DNA of 64,000 nucleotides from Malachius bipustulatus (taxonomy: Eukaryota; Arthropoda; Insecta; Coleoptera; Melyridae): positions 11,758,014 to 11,822,013 of the forward strand of contig OU342638.1 of the NCBI GenBank assembly GCA_910589415.1. Reading direction: 5' to 3'. Position 1 is the first letter of the stretch, and every line of letters starts with the position of its first letter. Of the stretch, positions 1-12,221 are shown piece by piece. The notes beneath the pieces were generated by a model. It was not told the origin of the DNA and made no database searches. It saw only the letters and a list, made by a program, of their open reading frames with translations. The position numbers were made by a program, and so were the translations under genes.

Positions 1-2856
1 ATCCTTATAAAAACTACCATTCACTGGTGTATACCGTCCAAAAACCAAAAAAGAGGGTGAGTACCCTGTGGACTCATGTACCGAGGTATTAATTGCCTGA
101 GCAATTTCGAAAATATGTTCGTCCCATGTTCGGTGATCATCATCTTTAATATATGACGCTATAGCACTACCCAAAACTTTATTCACCCTTTCGGTTGGAT
201 TAACCTGGGGGTGGTAACTTGGATTATACCAGATCTTAGGAATCTGGTACTTCTTCATTAATTCTTTGAATTCTCTAGACCTGAACTGACTACCATTATC
301 ACAACACACGACCTCTGGAGTTCCATAAACCAAAAAGATTTCTCTCTCCAAAATTTTCACGACCTTGGCCGAAGTGGCCTTAGGAAGGGGTTTTACTATA
401 ACAAATCGAGTGAAAGAATCAGTAATAACCAACAATTGGGTATTTCCTGATTTAGATCTTGGGAAAGGTCCCATAAAATCTAACGAAATAGATTGAAACG
501 GAAAATCGACTTTACGTTGATTTCCTCCTAAACCAGCTGGAGATTGATTTGTGGATTTGTGGGCACCACAAGTCTCGCATGATCTAACATAACGTCTCAC
601 TGACTCCTTTACTCCTGGCCAATAATAATTTTCCAAAATTCTCGCCAACGTCTTTGAAATACCTAAATGAGCTGAAGTTGGATGGTCATGACACTCAACA
701 AAAACCTCTTTCCTATTCTCGGTTGGAACTACTATTTTCCAGTCTGAAAAATTAGACTGGATGTCGTGTTTTGGCCTAATATGTTTATACAAAATATTAT
801 CCTTAACGTCAAAATCTGGAAACTTCGCTGGGTTACAGCGGACTTTATTAATCATCTCAACATACCAGGTGTCTGGCGTAAAAGATTTAACATTAATCAA
901 CGAAATATGTCTGGACAGAAAATCAGCCATTACCAAATTCTTACCGGGACGATGAACAACCTTGAACTTAAATCCACTCAACCTGACCGTCCACCTAGCA
1001 ATTCTGCCGACTGGATCTTTAATTTTATACAGCCATTGTAGGCTGGCATGGTCAGTAACAACCGTAAATTCTGTGCCCTCGACATAACACCTAAATTTTT
1101 CGATACCGAAAATAACTCCAAGACATTCCTTTTCTGTAACCGTGTAATTTTTCTTCTCAGTCTTGAGAAGCTTTCTAGAAGCATAAGCTATAGGGTGCTC
1201 AAAATCATCCTTAACTTGATATAAAATTGCCCCCACCCCTACGTCACTTGCATCCGTCTGAATGAAGAAAGGTAGATTGGGATCCGGTTTGACTAAAATG
1301 GGAGCTGAAACCAACAATTCCTTAAGACTTTGGAAAGCCTCTTCGGCTTCCTCCGTCCAAATAACTGGAGTGTGCTTCTTACGACCCTTAATAAGCGATG
1401 TAATTGGCTCAGACACGGTGGAAAAATTAGGGATGAACTTTCGATACCATTGGAGGATTCCAATTACTCTCCTAACTTCAGTGGTAGTTTTAGGTGATGG
1501 CATATCAACAATAGCCTGAACTTTTCCTGGATCGGTCCTTAGACCTTTCCTATCTACCACATAACCCAAAAACGATAACGAATCTCTACAGAACTTACAC
1601 TTATCCAGGTTGATCTTCAACCCGGCTTTAGTGAGAATTTCCAACACTTCAGCAAGAAGGGCAATGTGTTCCTCGAATGAATTGGACACACAAATAATGT
1701 CATCCAAATAGGTAAAAACTCGATCTTCAAACTTGGTACCCCTAAATAGGTGGTCCATTAACCGTTGTTGCGTCTGTGCCGCATTACACAACCCAAAAGG
1801 CATAACCTTAAACTGAAAAAGACCTCGACCATGAACTTGAAACGCCGTTTTGGGCTTGGAGGTTTCCTCCAAGGGAATATTCCAAAACGCCTTTGTTAAA
1901 TCAATCGAAGATAGATAAGTAGACCCAGCTACTTTACTCAAAATACTATCTACCAACGGTAGTGGGTAGGAATCCTTAACAGTCAACTCATTAATCTTAC
2001 GACCATCAAAACACATACGGTAGGTACCGTCACTTTTTGGAACCATCAACACCGGACTTGACCAAGCTGAATTACTTTCCTCTATAACTCCATCTCTTAA
2101 CATTGAATCTACTTCCTGATGTAGAAATTTGGTGATAGCAGGAGACAGAGGGTACTGCCTCTGCTTCACGGGTCTAGCTGAACCTGTATCTATGAAATGT
2201 GTAATTTCACTCGTACGACCGGGAGCTTTCGAAGCAAGTAATTCGTACTGCTTTATTACCTTATTTAAAACCAACTGTTGTTCCTCTGACAACTCCTCCA
2301 GATAAGTACCTAAATTTGGAGTCTCTCCTGTAATCTCATTAATGTCGAAAACTTGATTTTTAAAATCGATAGCCAACTCAACCTGCTTGCAAAAATCAGA
2401 ACCTAAAATAACAGCGTGAGATATAGTAGGGATAATTGTAAATTCTAACTCAATTAACCTATCCTCAAAACAAATAGGCAAAACTACAGTACCTAGAACT
2501 GTTTGTGGCTGTCCATTTGCTACAGTCACTCGCGGTAATTTATCTTTAACTATTCGATTGGGTTCCAACAGTTCCCAAATCGACTCAGTTCCTGCACCTA
2601 AGATGGAAATATTTGCCCCAGTGTCAACTAGAGCTAGAATCTCAAAACCCTCTAACTCAATAGAGATATACGGCCTATTATCTGCATCTTTACTCTCAAA
2701 AACTGGACTGATCTGCTTAGAAAGATTCGAGTTCACCTGTCTCGATTCTAACGTCTCTTCGGAATCGCACCTGATTCTGGACCTGGTTGGCGTCTTCGAA
2801 ACTCGAGGGAAGTCGCGCCAAAATCTTCTCTCGCTGACTCGTTTTTTGAATCTGCC
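1..2856 (-). CDS. pol: Ty3/gypsy Pol polyprotein (protease-RT-RNase H-integrase), C-terminus beyond window
   Basis: The frame is open on the minus strand from 2856 to the window edge, 952 codons with no stop. Domains in order: aspartic protease with DTGA near 2617-2628; reverse transcriptase with the YLDD catalytic box at 1699-1710; RNase H starting at a TDAS motif near 1250; and an integrase with an HHCC zinc-binding part around 550-700, then D, D and E in contexts typical of a retroviral integrase (near 480, 297 and 190). The order PR-RT-RH-IN is that of Ty3/gypsy (Metaviridae), not copia. The frame is -1 relative to gag and overlaps it by about 108 bases, so Pol is probably made by ribosomal frameshifting. 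There is no frame damage, which suggests a recent copy. The integrase C-terminus, any env and the 3' LTR lie outside the window. Confidence 0.93.
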
Positions 2857-4550
2857 TTAGAACTTTCTTTACCTAAATTCGACTCCCGAGTTTCTGGACA
2901 ATCCACCACCTTCTTAACGTCCTTGGACTCAACTGCTTCCTGTTTATCTTTCCCTGAATGATGACATCGGGGACAAGAAGGTGCTATTGCTCCTTTCAAA
3001 CCGCACGAAAAACAAAATTTCTCAAGTGGATGTGGACAAAAATTAAATGAATGACCCGCCTGGTCACAATTCCAACAGGAAAAGGAGCTGACTGGGGGTC
3101 GGTCTGACTTATTCATCGACTGATTTGGGGCATTCGCAAATCTTCGGGGAGGAAGAGGTGGACGAGGGGTCTCTACTTTAACCTTTGGGATTTCCTTCGC
3201 TTCCCTAACCGTCGTTCCCACAGGGGCTGCCTGGGGTCGACCTACACGGGTTTTACCCTCTACTCCACTCATTATCACCGAATTCTTCGCGATCTGCCTG
3301 CATAGACATTCCAACTGCTCATAAGAAACCAGATCGATCAAACATAACTTCGAATTCAAATCGGGCAGGAGGTTTCTCCTAACTATCTTCAACTGTTCCG
3401 GAATAGAAATTGGATTAAGAAGATGTGAAAACTTCATCCTTAAATTCGCAATAAACGTAACGACATTTTCATTATTCCTTTGCCTAAAGGAACGAATCTC
3501 CTCTAGGAGTTCTTCATCGTAATTTGGAGGGATGAAAGTATTACCAATCCTTGCCTCCAAGTCTCGCCAAGACCTCAACTGATACTTAATGCTTCGGAAC
3601 CATGAGAGAGCTGGTTCCTTAAATAAATCGACTGCACTATTAAAAACTGTATCAAGGGGGACTCCCCTAGCTTGACTAAGTTCGCGAACTCTTTCTAAAA
3701 ATTTTATAACTTCAATTCCCTTTTCCTTACCAGTAAAACATAATCCCCATTTATACACCGGGATGACCTTATCTATAGGCGCTACTAACTGGATGGATGG
3801 AACTTGAGAATTGAGACTAAACTGTGAGAAAGTGGGTGATGGATTTCTCACTGGGGGTACAAAACTGCTCGAATGTGCCTGATTATCATAATCAAAGGGT
3901 ACCTGGTCATAATCTAAAAACGGATTGGTGTTATGGCTTCTTAAGCCTATCCTTCTTAACGATAGATCTTCTGGAAGATTCGAAGGGACTCTCGAAACCG
4001 TATGAAGATTACCTTCATGAGTAGTTGAAGCATTATGACATGATAACCTATCAAATGCTTGATCTAAAAGAGAGGCCTGCGATCTTTGTGGGATTTCTGC
4101 TCTCGAACTGACTACCTCACCGACAATTTTTTTCTTAAAATCGTCTCGCAGTCGCAGAGCATCTGCTCTAACCTGATCTCGACTAGCAGTCTGAACATCA
4201 GATGTGACCTTCATCCTATCTATCCTTCCTAACAAATGAGCTAACCTCGAAGAAAATCTCCTAGCTACATTAGACTGAGGGGAAATAATTACCTCATCGT
4301 GTAATATTTCAGTCATATCCAAAATAGAATCCAAAACTTGACTCAAATCCTCATTAAAATCGAAAGGAGAGATAGTCACAGTGACTCCTCCATTTATTCT
4401 CAAAAGTTGACTTAATTGGGTCCGCCTATAATTTCCGTTCCAATGTGGAACTTCTCCTCTTAATAAAATTTCATACTTAATCTCATCTACCTTGAGATCA
4501 ACGACCTCAAAACCGACTGTAGTATTTTCCTCAATAAAATCCATTTTCAC
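2748..4550 (-). CDS. gag: Ty3/gypsy Gag polyprotein, 600 residues
   Basis: One intact reading frame from an ATG at 4550 to a stop at 2748. The middle of the protein (roughly residues 260-430) reads like a retrotransposon capsid, with WFRSI, LEARIGNTFIPP and FRQRNNE segments. A basic, proline-rich linker follows, and then the nucleocapsid near residues 490-520 with two CCHC knuckles. The first is canonical C-X2-C-X4-H-X4-C (CWNCDQAGHSFNFC). In the second (CFSCGLKGAIAPSC) the histidine position is alanine, so it may not bind zinc normally. The protein would package the element RNA and form the intracellular particle. Pol lies directly downstream in the -1 frame. No signal peptide or membrane segment is seen. 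Confidence 0.92.
   Translation of the reverse strand: MKMDFIEENTTVGFEVVDLKVDEIKYEILLRGEVPHWNGNYRRTQLSQLLRINGGVTVTISPFDFNEDLSQVLDSILDMTEILHDEVIISPQSNVARRFSSRLAHLLGRIDRMKVTSDVQTASRDQVRADALRLRDDFKKKIVGEVVSSRAEIPQRSQASLLDQAFDRLSCHNASTTHEGNLHTVSRVPSNLPEDLSLRRIGLRSHNTNPFLDYDQVPFDYDNQAHSSSFVPPVRNPSPTFSQFSLNSQVPSIQLVAPIDKVIPVYKWGLCFTGKEKGIEVIKFLERVRELSQARGVPLDTVFNSAVDLFKEPALSWFRSIKYQLRSWRDLEARIGNTFIPPNYDEELLEEIRSFRQRNNENVVTFIANLRMKFSHLLNPISIPEQLKIVRRNLLPDLNSKLCLIDLVSYEQLECLCRQIAKNSVIMSGVEGKTRVGRPQAAPVGTTVREAKEIPKVKVETPRPPLPPRRFANAPNQSMNKSDRPPVSSFSCWNCDQAGHSFNFCPHPLEKFCFSCGLKGAIAPSCPRCHHSGKDKQEAVESKDVKKVVDCPETRESNLGKESSKADSKNESAREDFGATSLEFRRRQPGPESGAIPKRR
2789..2847 (-). promoter_or_regulatory. -1 ribosomal frameshift site joining gag to pol
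   Basis: On the minus strand the heptamer A AAA AAC occupies 2847-2841 and falls exactly in the gag codon phase (A|AAA|AAC), the classical X XXY YYZ slippery form. It lies inside the gag/pol overlap (2856-2748). About 21 bases downstream, GGCG (2819-2816) can pair with CGCC (2792-2789), with an inner CTTC/GAAG stem, giving a candidate stimulatory hairpin. Heptamer and phase are seen directly; the hairpin and its function are inferred. Confidence 0.75.
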
Positions 4551-6600
4551 TATTTATCTCAAAAGAATTTTTACCTCAAAATTCTCAAACAAGACTTTTC
4601 AACCAACTCCACCTGAAACAAAGAAAACGAAAATCCCGTTTCTTTTCTTAGTTGACTTGACCTGACCTAACAGAATTATCCAAAACCAAAATTCAAAAAT
4701 CAGATTGTTGCTGATTCTATCTGTAACTCCACCTAAGCTGAAAAATTAAAAAATTATCGAACTCGAAAACCACATCTTCAGGTTTACCACACCGTCTTGG
4801 CTGGAACCTAAAAAGCTGAAACGTCAAAAAGAAAACAACACGGACTCAAATACCACAGGTCTGAATTCCCTCGAAGTCCTTCGTTGAAAATTTCAAACCT
4901 TACCTTTTGGTTTTAGTCCATCTGTAAACTCTACGCAACTAAGAAAGGTATTTGTCTTTACTTGTCTAAATTTTGAAAAAGTTTTTCTCTCAAAAATTAT
5001 GAAAACACCAACACCTCATGTTCATTAATTCTTCTCAAAGTTTGAGAAAGTTTTCGAAAAAAGAATAAGGAGATTGATTTATCCTGGTCACGCACCGCTT
5101 GGAGCCTTCCTCCCCCTCGCTTACTCCCACTCAAAAAGTTGAACAATAAAAAAATAATAATTCACTTACCTTAACCCCGAAAGGAAGGAGGTGGCTATTG
5201 ACAGATCTCAATGTGACTAGGCAAATTTGTAACATTAGCCACATTGGCCTGTCGAGTGGAACATATCAAATTTCGAATGCCCCACCCAAATATTCTAAAT
5301 GTCGAAACAAAAATAAACTTTAAATTTTGAAAAGTGATCGTCTAAATTTCCAAAGTATCAAATCAAAACCAAACTTAATCAAAATGTTCGTTGTGATTAT
5401 CCAGCCCGGGACAGATAAATGTGGCCTTCCTCTGGAAAATCCAGCATTCACCGAACCAGACTGGACCCGTAGTAACTCCTAACAATTTTACAAACAATAA
5501 CAAAAAGATGATAAACCTCACCAAAATATACCAGAATAATCACCCTATTCTTGATGTTACTCTACTTATTGAATAGATGTTTTAAAAGAACATGAGGAGG
5601 GTTGATTCTCAAAACTCTAAAATTGTTGAATTTTAATACAAAGATTTATTAAAATCAATTTCATCATCAGTACAATAGACTGGCAATCACCAATAGATCT
5701 TACATATCAACAATCAATTTAATAATTAAAATCAGTAATCCTGACTCAAATATTCAAACATAAATATTACCTTATTACCAATGATATCAAACTTACATGA
5801 TTAAAATTCAAGATAGGTACCTATATCATTTCAATAGTTCAGATAAAAATTTCCAAAGCTCAAATTCTATTAAACAATTTCTAAACTATAACACATAGGT
5901 ATGATTCTGAATAGAACTCGGAGTTAGATCAGAGATTATTTATCAAAAATTTAAATTTATCTTAAGCAAAAGTTTCAATATAAAAATCGGTATCTACCTA
6001 CAAAATCTGAAATTCAAAATTTAATTTGCAAAATGATCATCTCTAACTCAAAATCCTAAACACACACGATAAATTTAATAAATTATTTTTACACATAACC
6101 ATTACATTAGTCACTTGTTGACCACAATAAAAGTTCATAACATATTACCACAAATCAGTTTCACTTAGAAAGTCATAGGTGATGAAATCAATTAAACACT
6201 GTACTTGAATTTATTTAATTTTCTGGATTGTCGGAAAATAGCAAAAGTTTATTCACTTATAAAGACATACCTTATTATTCAAAACTCCATCTCAAAAACT
6301 GACGAACTAAGGTTCCTCTAACCTAAGCGCGATGATCAAAGACTAGGCCGGCATGGTTGCTGGAACTGCCTTTGCACTGGTGTTAGCACCCCTTGGTTGG
6401 TGCTCCAGGTGCCGGATGAGCTGGACTGCTCCCCCTGCTACCTTGGGACGACCAAATATAAAAGCGCTAGAACCTCTGCCTGATGAAACCTTCCATGCCT
6501 CCAAACTAAACTCCACCACTCTTCTTTATTTCTCCAAGCTTCTTCAAATATCACCCTTCACACAGGTTAGTATACCTACCTAGGTAGGTACCTACCTAAG
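4551..6600. other. Non-coding stretch upstream of gag: probable leader and LTR, boundaries unresolved
   Basis: No reading frame of note. It lies upstream of the minus-strand gag, so the 5' untranslated leader, primer-binding site and 5' LTR should be here. With the 3' LTR outside the window there is no second copy to define the ends, and I could not recognise a primer-binding site. Confidence 0.4.
6457..6560 (+). promoter_or_regulatory. Possible plus-strand TATA promoter
   Basis: TATAAAAG at 6457-6464 lies in a locally GC-rich block (6340-6560). It is followed by a leader-like stretch ending CACACAG|GTTAGT, which resembles a 5' exon with a splice donor. No downstream coding region was found. 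It could equally be part of an LTR. Confidence 0.25.
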
Positions 6601-6654
6601 CCTCCACATGATCGAATCTTTATGTAAACTTTCATGTGAATCAGAAATTTGAAA

Positions 6655-7025
6655 GTTGGAACTCAAAACTCAGAAACTAGAAGTTCGAAATTAACATTCA
6701 GGAATCAAAAGTTAAAACTTAGAAAGTCAAAGTTCGAAATCAAAAACTGGAAATCGGAAATTAGTAGTTAAAAAATTGAAACTAGAAGTTGGAATCTAAC
6801 ACTCTAGAACTTGAAGCTCAAAAGTAAATCAAAACTAAAGTTCAAAACTACGTTCAAAACTAAATCCAATAATAAGTAAGTAAGTCCAAAACTTCGTCTA
6901 AAACTAAGTAAGTCCAAAACTACATCCAAAACTAAGTCCCAAAACTACGTCCCAAAACTACGTCCCAAAACTACGTCCCAAAACTACGTTCCAAAACTTC
7001 GTTCCAAAACTTAATCTAGTAGTAC
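6655..7025. repeat. Degenerate simple repeat with a 13-bp minisatellite core
   Basis: The whole stretch is built from variants of AAAACT/GAAATT words. Between about 6935 and 7015 it becomes a tandem array of the unit CCAAAACTACGTC, about six copies with few changes. Confidence 0.7.
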
Positions 7026-7030
7026 GTAAG

Positions 7031-8390
7031 TCCAAAACCACGTCCCTTGTCTGTAAAGACAAGAAAGCGAACATTAGTTATAATGACCAAAATTAAATTC
7101 AAAAGATTACTCACGTAAGACTGCATCTTTCACGGAAACAACTTCACCATAATAATATCTATGTGTGCTTACACAAGGGACTAATACTAATTTACGAACT
7201 TGTAGACAAGCTACATGATCTCCCGAATTAAGACCCAAAAATGAACCTAACGCGTCCTCTACCCTTACTTATAATTTTCTGGGGTGACGCTACTCATGCG
7301 CCCCAACTACCGTCTAACCGAAAATGTTGACCCACTTTCAACTCCAAATCTCATCATTGACAGTATGCAACACTTAAAACTCGCACGCGACGGTGTCGGA
7401 TCTTTCACCTTATACGTCGGCACACTCTCGACAGTACGACCAACCTCTCCAGTTCTCCCTCTATTCAAACTTAAATTTCACAATCGTGAATCCGCATATC
7501 TCCGAGGCTTGTCGTGTCTCAGAACGAAACGCAAGTTGTTTATGTTTCTTTATGGGTCTTCTCAACTATCTTTTCCTGTTTTTTTAACCCACACCCAAAG
7601 AAATAATCTTTTAGGTTTTATCTGGATAACTAATCGGAAATCTAGAGTAGCAAGATGAGAGTGGTCTCATTAGACGCGGAAAATTAATTCGCATAAGATG
7701 ATATACTTTTCAAACTCTGAAAACCCAGAACCGGGACAGAAAATCGACCAGACATGTTTTCTACGTCTTACTTAAATAACAAAAGCAAGAATTTCTTAAT
7801 AGCTGCCAGGTGTTCGTTCGTGATCTTTGCCTAATACAGCCTCCTACATCAGCGAAAATGTACAGTCAATCATAACTTTTCTGAACTTTATAAAAATATT
7901 TCAAATCGAGAATTAAAATTTTAAAAAAGAAAACGTAGCGTGCAAGGCACGCTGCAATGTTCACTGCTTTTTATTTTGAAAAGGAATGCAAAGTTTTATG
8001 TTGGGTCTACCCTTGACACTTACAGATTAATAATTAATTATTTTATTATAACAACGACAAACAACTGAATATTTCTAGAAACAATAACAATGAGCTAGGA
8101 ATGCAGATGTCTAGCAGCAAAGTTTGTCGACTGAATTTTTGAAATCCAACATGTGCTACCAAAGATTATGAAACACTATTCTAAGCAGTTCAAAATAATA
8201 CAAAATAACACCAAAAATTATCAAAATCGGTCAAGAAATAAAAAAGTTATTGCAAAAAATTTATTTTCAACCCTCAACTTCAACAGCTAATATCTTTGTA
8301 GGGGTGTCTCTGAGGAATTAATTTTATAGCTATTTTTTCATTTATTTTTACGAAATTTACCCAAATCCGGGAGATTGCCCACATATTATG
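7031..8390. other. No gene recognised
   Basis: AT-rich sequence without coding structure. It ends in GGGACACCCTG (8390-8400), which looks like the right terminus of another CAGGGTGTCCC-type element whose left end I could not find. Confidence 0.4.
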
Positions 8391-8404
8391 GGACACCCTG
8401 TATA

Positions 8405-11400
8405 TACAGGGTGTCCCAATATTCCATGGACATGGAGCAACCACAGATTACTGAGGTAAAAAAAAGTCGCTCGGACCAAACTTATCTCTATACCAAAGTG
8501 CTTCGTTTGTCCGTTAGAGGGCTTCAAAGTCTTTTGAAAATTTAAGTTTTTTCGAAATAGCTCAAAGTCGGCTGATTCCAATTCGATGAAATTTGATAGG
8601 TAAGTTTCTTATTAAAAGTACTAAATTCTGATGTACAGGGTGTCCCAACACTAGTGTCCACCCCCTAATTAGAGCTTAATTTTAAAGATAAAAAATTGAA
8701 ACTTTCAGGATTTGTGTACTTGATATAGGACCACGGAATGGCATAATCAGTTTAATTAAAAAAAAAATTAGTTTGGGCGCCAGCGATAAAAAACTCTAAT
8801 ATGGTGATAAATTGTCGAAAAAAAATCGATTTTTTTCAATACATAGGTAGAAATCGATTAATAAAATCAAAATCGCTTGAAAGAAATGTGAAAAAACTAA
8901 TTATAAGGCTTTAATTAAATAAAATATAATTATATAGCAATGACAGGTAGAGATTTGATTTATGATGTGCAATAGAATGATCAATATAAACTGAAAACGG
9001 TAGGTGCAATGAACTTTTATGACAAAGTAAATAAGGCCTAAATAAATAGAAAGACGGCTCTCCTGCACACTGAATTGGACAGTGTCGTCTTATGGAGTCA
9101 TGAAAAAGGTGATTATTAAAAAGCTATAATAAATATAATAATTTCAAATTTATAGACTCTTATCCTTTAACTTATGTAATATTACATTAACGTGATTTTA
9201 TGGACATCTATTATGATAATCATAAAACATTACAGAATTACAGATAGGTAGGTATAATCAAGGTATATGTGAGATATTATTCATCAACTAGGTAATTCTG
9301 CCGACAACCTAATACTATTTAATTATTTTGTTTATTAATCTCTTAACAATAATTGTAAATAAAATATGAATACATGTTTCACCTAAAGCAGATATCCACC
9401 TCCTAAATTGAGGGTAATTTATAGATAAAAAAATGAAACTTTGAGGATTTGTGAAACTTACCAAAGAAAAACAGCCCACATAATTATTATTAAAATAATT
9501 TAAGTGTAAAGTTTTATAATAAAATCAAATAATTATTGGGTTCTTTGACTTCCTTCAAAGCACTTCCCCAAAACACTTTAACAACACCCGGATTACGCAC
9601 GATAATTTGACAATTAAACACAAAGTTGAAAGGTTTAGATTCATACCAGACCTTTCTAGTTTCAAAGTAAAACTTTGACTAAACTGGGACAATAATAGTA
9701 AGTAGGTAGCTACCTACAAACACCATAAACTCCTGAAAGGCATTCTGCTACGCATGTTATGGGCAAGAAATGTCCACAATACTTAAGTTTGGTATTAGGG
9801 AATTCCAGGAATAAACCTATTAGTGAATTCCAGAAGGAAACCTTCCACTTAAATAGATTTTTTAAATCCTTTTAGGTATAAAGGATTAGGTATAATTAAT
9901 TATACGGTATGATTTCCAGGCTGCATAATTTAAATATTTCTTACCCATCAACCGACATCTATTTTCATTGTCCTTCTAAAGTTGGATTAAGGTAGAAAAA
10001 GAAACTTGAAATTTAGAGAAATAAGGCCTATATGGAGAACAGAATAATGCGGAAGAAATAGTTTTAATAGTTCATTATTTACGACCAGTCCGGTTAAACA
10101 GATTGTAAATTGTGGATTATAATAATATTACACTACTCATTGCCGAACAACTCACAAGAAAAATTTTCATTCTAAGAATATTTAAACCCCCTTGGGCCTG
10201 CTGGATCTTTAACAAATTTCTGCTGATCTTTTATGGTTAAATACGATTTTATACATTTTGATATTATATAAATAATTAAATACATTTTGATATTATTAAT
10301 CTATTTCTATACCGATGTATGCGAAAAATTGGATTTTTTTGCCACTTTACTATAAAATTGCATTTTTGTCACTGTTGCCCGAACAAAAAAAAAAATTAAA
10401 CTGATCAAGCCATTCCGTGGTCCTATATCAAATACACAAATCCTCAAAGTTTCATTTTTTTTTACCTATAAAATTACCCTCAATTTTGGAGGTGGATATT
10501 TGCTTTAGGTATGATACATTTATTCATATTTTATTTACAATTATTGTTAAGAGATTAATAAACAAAATAATTAAATAGTATTAGGTTGTCGGCAGAATTA
10601 CCTAGTTGATGAATAATATCTCACATATACCTTGATTATACCTACCTATCTGTAATTCTGTAATGTTTTATGATTATCATAATAGATGTCCATAAAATCA
10701 CGTTAATGTAATATTACATAAGTTAAAGGATAAGAGTCTATAAATTTGAAATTATTATAATTATTTTAGCTTTTTAATAATCACCTTTTTCATGACTCCA
10801 TAAGACGACACTGTCCAATGCATGTTCAGTGTGCAGGAGAGCCGTCTTTCTATTTATTTAGGCCTTATTTACTTTGTCATAAAAATTTATTGCACCTACC
10901 GTTTTCAGTTTATATTGATCATTCTATTGCACATCATAAATCAAATCTCTACCTGTCATTGCTATATAATTATATTTTATTTAATTAAAGCCTTATAATT
11001 AGTTTTTTCACATTTCTTTCAAGCGATTTTGATTTTATTAATCGATTTCTACCTATGTATTGAAAAAAATCGATTTTTTTTTCGACAATTTATCACCATA
11101 TTAGAGTTTTTTATCGCTGGCGCCCAAACTAATTTTTTTTTAATTAAACTGATGCCATTCCGTGGTCCTATATCAAGTACACAAATCCTGAAAGTTTCAA
11201 TTTTTTATCTTTAAAATTAAGCTCTAATTAGGGGGTGGACACTAGTGTTGGGACACCCTGTACATGATAATTTGACGGAAACCCGGGAAGGGGTGAAACT
11301 AGCCCTACCCTCCATTAAAATCGATCGTAATTGTTGATAGGGTAGCAGGAACGCTGTTCATGTTTTTTTGTTTGAAAGATACATCATTTTAGCCCATTTT

Positions 11401-12221
11401 TGGTTTCTTACAAAAATCTGTATCTCTCCGAGGTGCTATGTGATAAAATAAATTAGTCGATGACACCTAACCAAATTTTTATTTCATTCTTTTAATTTGA
11501 AATCAAATTTTCAATTGTCAGGTGATTATTTGATCTAATCTCATAGAAGATGTTTAGTATTGTTCGGTTTTTTTTCAGGTGTTTGCAAACGGTTTTTTTC
11601 AAACGCAGTAAACAGTTTGCAAAACGACGAGGTTCCAAGAAAAGTTAAAATCATTTTTTTGCGCAGGATGGAACTTTCTAGGGTTCAAACCGGCGCCCAC
11701 ATCGAGCATCTTTTATGAGATTAGATAAAATAATCACCTGACAATTGAAAATTTGATTTCAAATTAAAAGAATGAAATAAAAATTTAGTTATCATCGACT
11801 AATTTATTTTATCACATAGCACCTCGGAAAGATACAGATTTTTGTAAGAGACCAAAAATGGGCTAAAACGATGTGTCTTTCAAACAAAAAAACATGAACA
11901 GCGTTCCTGCTACCCTATCAACAATTACGATCGATTTTAATGGAGGCTAGGGGTAGTTTCACCCCTTCCCGGGTTTCCGTCAAATTATCATGTACATCAG
12001 AAATTAGTACTTTTCATAAGAAATTGACCTACCAAATTTCATCGAATTGGAATGAGCCGACTTTGAGCTATTTCAAAAAAACTAAAATTTTCAAAAGACT
12101 TTGAAGCCCTCTAACGGACAAACGAAGCACTTTGGTATAGAGATAAGTTTGGTCCGAGCGACTTTTTTTTTACCTCAGTAATCTGTGGTTGCTCCATGTC
12201 CATGGAATATTGGGACACCTG
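8405..12221. mobile_element. Palindromic mariner-type MITE (outer), interrupted
   Basis: The ends are CAGGGTGTCCC at 8405 and GGGACACCTG at 12221, each flanked by TA (8403-8404 and 12222-12223), the Tc1/mariner target duplication. The left arm (8405-8635, resuming at 11263 and running to about 11560) is the inverted copy of 12221 down to about 11700. Without the insert the element is about 1.2 kb, nearly all palindrome, with a short spacer near 11580-11690. The left arm is interrupted at a TA by a second palindromic element (8636-11260). The arm resumes at CATGATAATTTGACGG, as the intact right arm predicts. No transposase is encoded. Confidence 0.85.
8636..11260. mobile_element. Palindromic mariner-type element (inner), 2.6 kb
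   Basis: It begins CAGGGTGTCCCAACACTAGT and ends with the inverted copy, flanked by TA at 8634-8635 and 11261-11262. The arms are about 815 bp each (8636-9450 and 10440-11260), around a loop of about 1 kb with no recognisable coding. The terminal motif near 8661-8730 recurs in diverged form near 9400-9456 and 10390-10500. The element therefore carries an internal second copy of its own subterminal sequence, suggesting self-nesting or a rearranged dimer. Confidence 0.85.

Noticed and set aside
978..1184. Minus-strand and plus-strand small frames inside 1-4550
   Set aside because: They overlap the intact gag/pol frames and show no motifs; they are shadows.
6572..6600. CRISPR-like or regulatory array in CCTA/TAGG repeats
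   Set aside because: Simple-sequence repeats common in insect genomes; no spacers or unit structure.
7925..7960. Terminator hairpin AGCGTGC/GCACGCT
   Set aside because: A lone 7-bp stem in eukaryotic AT-rich DNA; not informative.
8357..8581. Minus-strand 74-codon frame
   Set aside because: It spans the junction of two transposon ends; no protein features.
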